From: an uncultured Eubacteriales bacterium
GTDB lineage: Bacteria > Bacillota > Clostridia > Peptostreptococcales > Anaerovoracaceae
Direction: 5' to 3'
Assembly: GCA_910585135.1 (NCBI GenBank)
Contig: CAJUEB010000113.1
Location: 1-7,508 of the forward strand
DNA: 7,508 nt
The position numbers and the translations under genes are program-made. Positions 4,370-7,508 of this stretch are shown here, one piece after another (the first letter of the stretch is position 1; every line of letters begins with the position of its first letter). The notes below the pieces were generated by a model. The model saw only the letters and a program-made list of their open reading frames with translations, was not told where the DNA came from and made no database searches.

Positions 4370-6286
4370 CTATTCCGCATGAAAATACTCCCATACGCTG
4401 CGCGCTGCGCGGCGGTTCATCTCCGGCGCCTGTTCAAGCTCCGTAAGGCTCGCTTTCTTGATGTCATCCAGGCTTTTAAAATGTTTCAGCAGGGCATTTT
4501 TTCTCACCTCGCCGATGCCCGGGATTTCATCGAGAAGGGAAACCGCCATGTGCTTGCTGCGCAGTTTTCTGTGATATTCGATCGCAAACCGATGCACTTC
4601 TTCCTGGATGCGCCCGATGTATTTGAATAACAGGGATTTTCCCTTGAGCGGGATTTCCGCAAAATCATTTTCACCGCTGGATGAACCTGCGGGATCTGCC
4701 GCTGTGCCTTCTCGATTTGCTGATAAGCCGCCTCTGCGGTACACGAGCGCCCTGGTCCTGTGCCTGTCGTCCTTGACCATCCCTACGACCGGGATATCAA
4801 ATCCGGCTGCATCCGTGACCGCAAGCGCTGCCGCCACGTGACCCTTTCCACCATCCATAAAGATAATATCCGGCAGGACCGCAAAGGATTCATCGCCTTG
4901 AAACACCCTGTTAAAACGCCGGGACAACACCTCCCGCATCGCACCGTAATCGTCCTGCCCGCAGATTGTCCTCACTTTAAATTTCCGGTAACCCTTTTTA
5001 TCCGGCCGCAGCCCGTTAAAAACCACCATCGCGCCGACCGTATCCACGCCGTTGGTATTGGAAATATCATAAGCCTCCGTCCTGTAATCCCGTCCATCAT
5101 ACGTTCCCTGCGCTTTGCCCATTTCCTGCAAAATCGCAAAGATCTCCCTTCCCAGGGTCTGATCCCGCTCCTTGGCAATGGCCGCCTTTTCATCGATGGT
5201 CTTGACCATTTCCACCACATCGCGGAAGGCCATATCCACAAGCGCCTTTTTCTCGCCCTTTTTCGGGCAGAGCAGCTTCACGCTACGGCCTGCCAGCTCA
5301 GTTAAGTACGCTTCCAACACATCCTTGTCCCCTGGAAGCTCCGTCAGAAGCAGTTCTCCGGGAATATTCGGAATCCTGCTATAGTGCTGGTTGATAAAGG
5401 CCGAGAGCAGCTCTTTATTATCATCTTCAAAGGAAGCTTCCATCTCATAGCTTTCCCGTCCCACCAGTTTTCCTTCCCGGACGAAAAAAATCACGACATG
5501 AACCTCCTCATGCCCTCTGGCAGGAATGACGATGTCCACGTCTGCGCTCTGGTGCATCACCACCCGCTGCGTTGCAGACAGCGCCTTTGCCGCCTCGATA
5601 TAATCCCGGAAAATAACAGCCTCTTCAAATTCCAGCTTTTCGGAAGCTTCTTCCATACGCTGCGTGAGCCTGGCAATAATTTTTTTATTCTTTCCGTTCA
5701 GAAATTCCTTCGCGCCCTCTAGGCTTTCTGCATATTGTGATGCGGACACAGCGCCGGTACAGATGCCTCTGCACTGGTTGATATGATAATTGAGGCACGG
5801 ACGAAATCCCGGCGGAAAAGCCGTCGCCGGACAGCGTTTTAAAGCAAAGCTCGCATTGAGGAGGTCGACGATCTTATTGACTGCGCCAACATCGCTGTAA
5901 GGGCCGAAATACTTGCCGCCGTCCTTTCTGACGATCCTCGTCTTGATGATGCGCGGGTACTCTTCGTTGGTAATTTTGATATAAGGATAGGTCTTATCAT
6001 CCCGCAGCAATACGTTGTATTTCGGCCTGTGTTTTTTGATTAAATTGCATTCTAAAATCAGGGCTTCCATTTCACTGCCTGTCGTGATGTACTCGAACTC
6101 AGCGATATGCTCTACCATGCTCCTGACCTTGGAGGGCATATTCCGTTTCGATTGAAAATACTGGCGAACCCTGTTTTTAAGTGAGACAGCCTTGCCAACG
6201 TAGATGATATTGCCAAGCCTGTCCTTGTGTATATAGACGCCCGGTTTATCCGGGAGCTTTTTTAAATTTTCCTGAATATCAAACAT
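4370..6286 (-). CDS. uvrC: Excinuclease ABC subunit C (UvrC), 638 aa
   Basis: UvrC makes both cuts around a DNA lesion in nucleotide excision repair after UvrA and UvrB mark it. The domains are in standard order. The GIY-YIG nuclease (about 13-95) has GVY 16-18, YVG 29-31, Y29, R39 and the likely catalytic E79. Cysteines 152, 164, 172 and 176 (CX11CX7CX3C) match the spacing of the [4Fe-4S] ligands of E. coli UvrC. A UVR motif for UvrB contact lies at about 201-236. The RNase H-like domain has D407 (YDISNTNG), D478 (FMDGGKGH) and H565 (EVHRFAIEYHR). A helix-hairpin-helix pair fills about 582-638 (EIPGIGEVRKNALL). Residues about 517-545 form a low-complexity insert rich in Gly, Ala, Ser and Glu between KDDRHRTRALVYRR and IPLKGKSLLF, where most relatives have a short link. 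The start at 6286 gives the conserved MFDIQENLKKLPDKPGVY, but no good SD is seen; 6295 (ATG) and 6319 (GTG) are alternatives. It is 70 bp after the carboxypeptidase stop with no terminator between, so co-transcription is possible. Confidence 0.97.
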   Translation of the reverse strand: MFDIQENLKKLPDKPGVYIHKDRLGNIIYVGKAVSLKNRVRQYFQSKRNMPSKVRSMVEHIAEFEYITTGSEMEALILECNLIKKHRPKYNVLLRDDKTYPYIKITNEEYPRIIKTRIVRKDGGKYFGPYSDVGAVNKIVDLLNASFALKRCPATAFPPGFRPCLNYHINQCRGICTGAVSASQYAESLEGAKEFLNGKNKKIIARLTQRMEEASEKLEFEEAVIFRDYIEAAKALSATQRVVMHQSADVDIVIPARGHEEVHVVIFFVREGKLVGRESYEMEASFEDDNKELLSAFINQHYSRIPNIPGELLLTELPGDKDVLEAYLTELAGRSVKLLCPKKGEKKALVDMAFRDVVEMVKTIDEKAAIAKERDQTLGREIFAILQEMGKAQGTYDGRDYRTEAYDISNTNGVDTVGAMVVFNGLRPDKKGYRKFKVRTICGQDDYGAMREVLSRRFNRVFQGDESFAVLPDIIFMDGGKGHVAAALAVTDAAGFDIPVVGMVKDDRHRTRALVYRRGGLSANREGTAADPAGSSSGENDFAEIPLKGKSLLFKYIGRIQEEVHRFAIEYHRKLRSKHMAVSLLDEIPGIGEVRKNALLKHFKSLDDIKKASLTELEQAPEMNRRAARSVWEYFHAE

Positions 6287-6356
6287 CTTTTTCATTTGCT
6301 GCGCAAAGGTGCATCCCACCCCATTTATTCATCAGGGCTGCTGCGCCGCATTAACG

Positions 6357-7508
6357 CTAATCTTCGAAATCGAAGGGACGCCGTTCCTTTTCCCGTTCCC
6401 TGCGTCTGACGGTCCTGCCCCGTTTCGCGCGTTTTCTCAGCCTGCGCCGTCTCCTCGTTCCCAGGTACACCCGCCTGATAAGGATCAAAAGCACCACGAT
6501 GCTTGCAACTCCCACTAAAAACAAAGTGACATCCTCATCCGGGATTCCGATGCGGGACCAAAGTCCGCCTTCCTTCACGCCTTCCATCGCATAAAGCTCC
6601 GTTTTCGCTACCGGATCGCCTTCTTTGTATGCCACCAGCGTGCCAACGACATCGCCTTTCTTGATCGGGGCTTGCAGCGCACCTTCCTTCACCTTAACCT
6701 GTGTGGTGATGCTGTCGCTGTTGTACTCCTTGTTGAGCGTGATATCGAAGTCTTCCTTGACCGTCGTTTGTACTTCGCCCTTTTCACCTCGTTTCACAGG
6801 GATCTCGTTGAAAGCTTCCCTGGACTTCGCTACTGTATATGTATAATATTTACCAAAGCCGTAATCCCAAAGGTTCATAACATCGGTAAACCGCGTCTCA
6901 AGCGAGGTCGCATTCAGCGTAACGGCAATCAGCTCCGTTCCGTCCCGCTGTGCAAAGCCGCAGAAGCAGTTGCCCGCCGTACTGGTATAGCCCGTCTTCA
7001 CACCGATCGCGCCTTCATATCTGAAATTGCCTGTCGCGACAACGTACTCCGACATCGGAAGCGTACCTTCCCCATCGGAAATGCACCTGTTCCCATTGCG
7101 AAACGCCCGTGCCTCGGACAGATTCGTCGCAGGGATCGTATACTCTACCGTGGATACGATCTTACGAAAATCCTTATTTTTCATGGCTTCCCTGGCGATA
7201 ACAGCCAGATCATAGGCCGTCGTCTTATGATTCTCCTGCCCTGGGCTATTCATGCCATTTGGATTGGTAAAATTCGTCTCTTCCGCACCGCACTGCCTAG
7301 CCCGTTCATTCATCATGTCGCAGAAATTTTGAATCGAGCCGCCCGAAGCGATCGCCAAGACTTCTGCCATATCATTGGCGGAATACAGCATCAGGCCATA
7401 GAGAAGCTGCTCCACCGTGAAAGTTTCCCCTTCCTTGACCGCCAGGTTCGTGCCTTCCCCCGAGATCCCGGCCGGAACTGTGACCTGCTGGTCCAGCTCC
7501 ATGGTTTC
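6357..7508 (-). CDS. D-alanyl-D-alanine carboxypeptidase (peptidase S11), N-terminus outside window
   Basis: This penicillin-binding protein of family S11 removes the terminal D-Ala from peptidoglycan pentapeptides. 384 codons are visible and the frame is open at the window edge (E-T-M-E-L-D at 7508 on). Counting from the visible Met at 7502, the SxN motif is SAN at 41-43 (YSANDMAEVLA), followed by TNFTNPNGMNSPGQENHKTTA, and KTG at 169-171 (GVKTGYTSTAGNCFCGFA). The catalytic SxxK motif and the signal peptide should lie upstream, beyond position 7508. Residues about 217-307 fit the PBP5 C-terminal beta domain. A hydrophobic segment at about 325-342 (VTLFLVGVASIVVLLILI) anchors the protein in the membrane with the enzyme outside. 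The last 39 residues are a cytoplasmic tail very rich in Arg and Lys, ending in acidic PFDFED. Many relatives have only an amphipathic helix here. DacA, DacB or DacF subtype cannot be set from this fragment. Confidence 0.93.
   Translation of the reverse strand, partial: ETMELDQQVTVPAGISGEGTNLAVKEGETFTVEQLLYGLMLYSANDMAEVLAIASGGSIQNFCDMMNERARQCGAEETNFTNPNGMNSPGQENHKTTAYDLAVIAREAMKNKDFRKIVSTVEYTIPATNLSEARAFRNGNRCISDGEGTLPMSEYVVATGNFRYEGAIGVKTGYTSTAGNCFCGFAQRDGTELIAVTLNATSLETRFTDVMNLWDYGFGKYYTYTVAKSREAFNEIPVKRGEKGEVQTTVKEDFDITLNKEYNSDSITTQVKVKEGALQAPIKKGDVVGTLVAYKEGDPVAKTELYAMEGVKEGGLWSRIGIPDEDVTLFLVGVASIVVLLILIRRVYLGTRRRRRLRKRAKRGRTVRRREREKERRPFDFED

Noticed and set aside
4760..5305. Plus-strand open frame of 181 codons
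   Set aside because: It is antisense to the conserved RNase H-like region of uvrC, with no domain or upstream signal of its own.
6287..6356. Possible tiny ORF (MRRSSPDE) or regulatory element between the carboxypeptidase and uvrC
   Set aside because: The frame is only 8 codons and no Shine-Dalgarno was found. The small GGTG/CACC pairing and the repeated GCGCAGCA are too short to claim a terminator or repeat.
1..7508. CRISPR array, transposase, phage or toxin-antitoxin content
   Set aside because: No regularly spaced repeats, terminal inverted repeats, integrase or transposase motifs, or small paired genes of those kinds were seen; the genes are ordinary chromosomal families.

Overview
The window looks like a piece of chromosome from an anaerobic member of the Bacillota, class Clostridia. 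The reasons are the gene families (a DUF1292 protein beside uvrC, a C_GCAxxG_C_C family protein, a COG2509-type FAD protein and an acyl-CoA synthetase), the strong GGAGG-type ribosome binding sites, and a TTG start with a near-perfect Shine-Dalgarno. The species cannot be named from sequence alone. Every convincing gene lies on the minus strand, so transcription runs from high to low coordinates. Plus-strand open frames look like shadows of these genes.

From right to left: (1) 7508-6357, a D-alanyl-D-alanine carboxypeptidase whose N-terminus is outside the window; it ends in a membrane segment and a very arginine-rich tail. (2) 6286-4370, uvrC, complete, with GIY-YIG, Fe-S cysteine, UVR, RNase H-like and HhH parts, plus an extra low-complexity insert in the C-terminal nuclease domain. 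(3) 4293-4021, a small acidic DUF1292 protein with its own extended -10 promoter, whose -10 element is covered by a perfect 19-bp palindrome. It ends in a good intrinsic terminator (3993-3961). (4) After a 140-bp AT-rich gap holding a second inverted repeat, a gene set starts: a FAD-dependent oxidoreductase (3880-2492), a C_GCAxxG_C_C cysteine protein (2486-2079, almost overlapping), a 90-bp gap with a perfect 12-bp hairpin and a possible 12-codon ORF, an AMP-forming acyl-CoA synthetase (1988-249), and the first 74 codons of a second AMP-forming synthetase (223 to beyond position 1).

The right half is housekeeping: cell-wall trimming, nucleotide excision repair and a small conserved protein. 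The left half looks like one operon that joins a flavin/cysteine redox pair to two tandem paralogous acyl-CoA synthetases. The substrates are unknown. No mobile element, CRISPR array, tRNA or rRNA was seen. I do not see a clearly new defence or mobile system. The least explained parts are the regulatory elements (the palindrome on the DUF1292 promoter, the inverted repeat before the FAD gene, and the hairpin with its micro-ORF) and the redox/acyl-CoA synthetase grouping.
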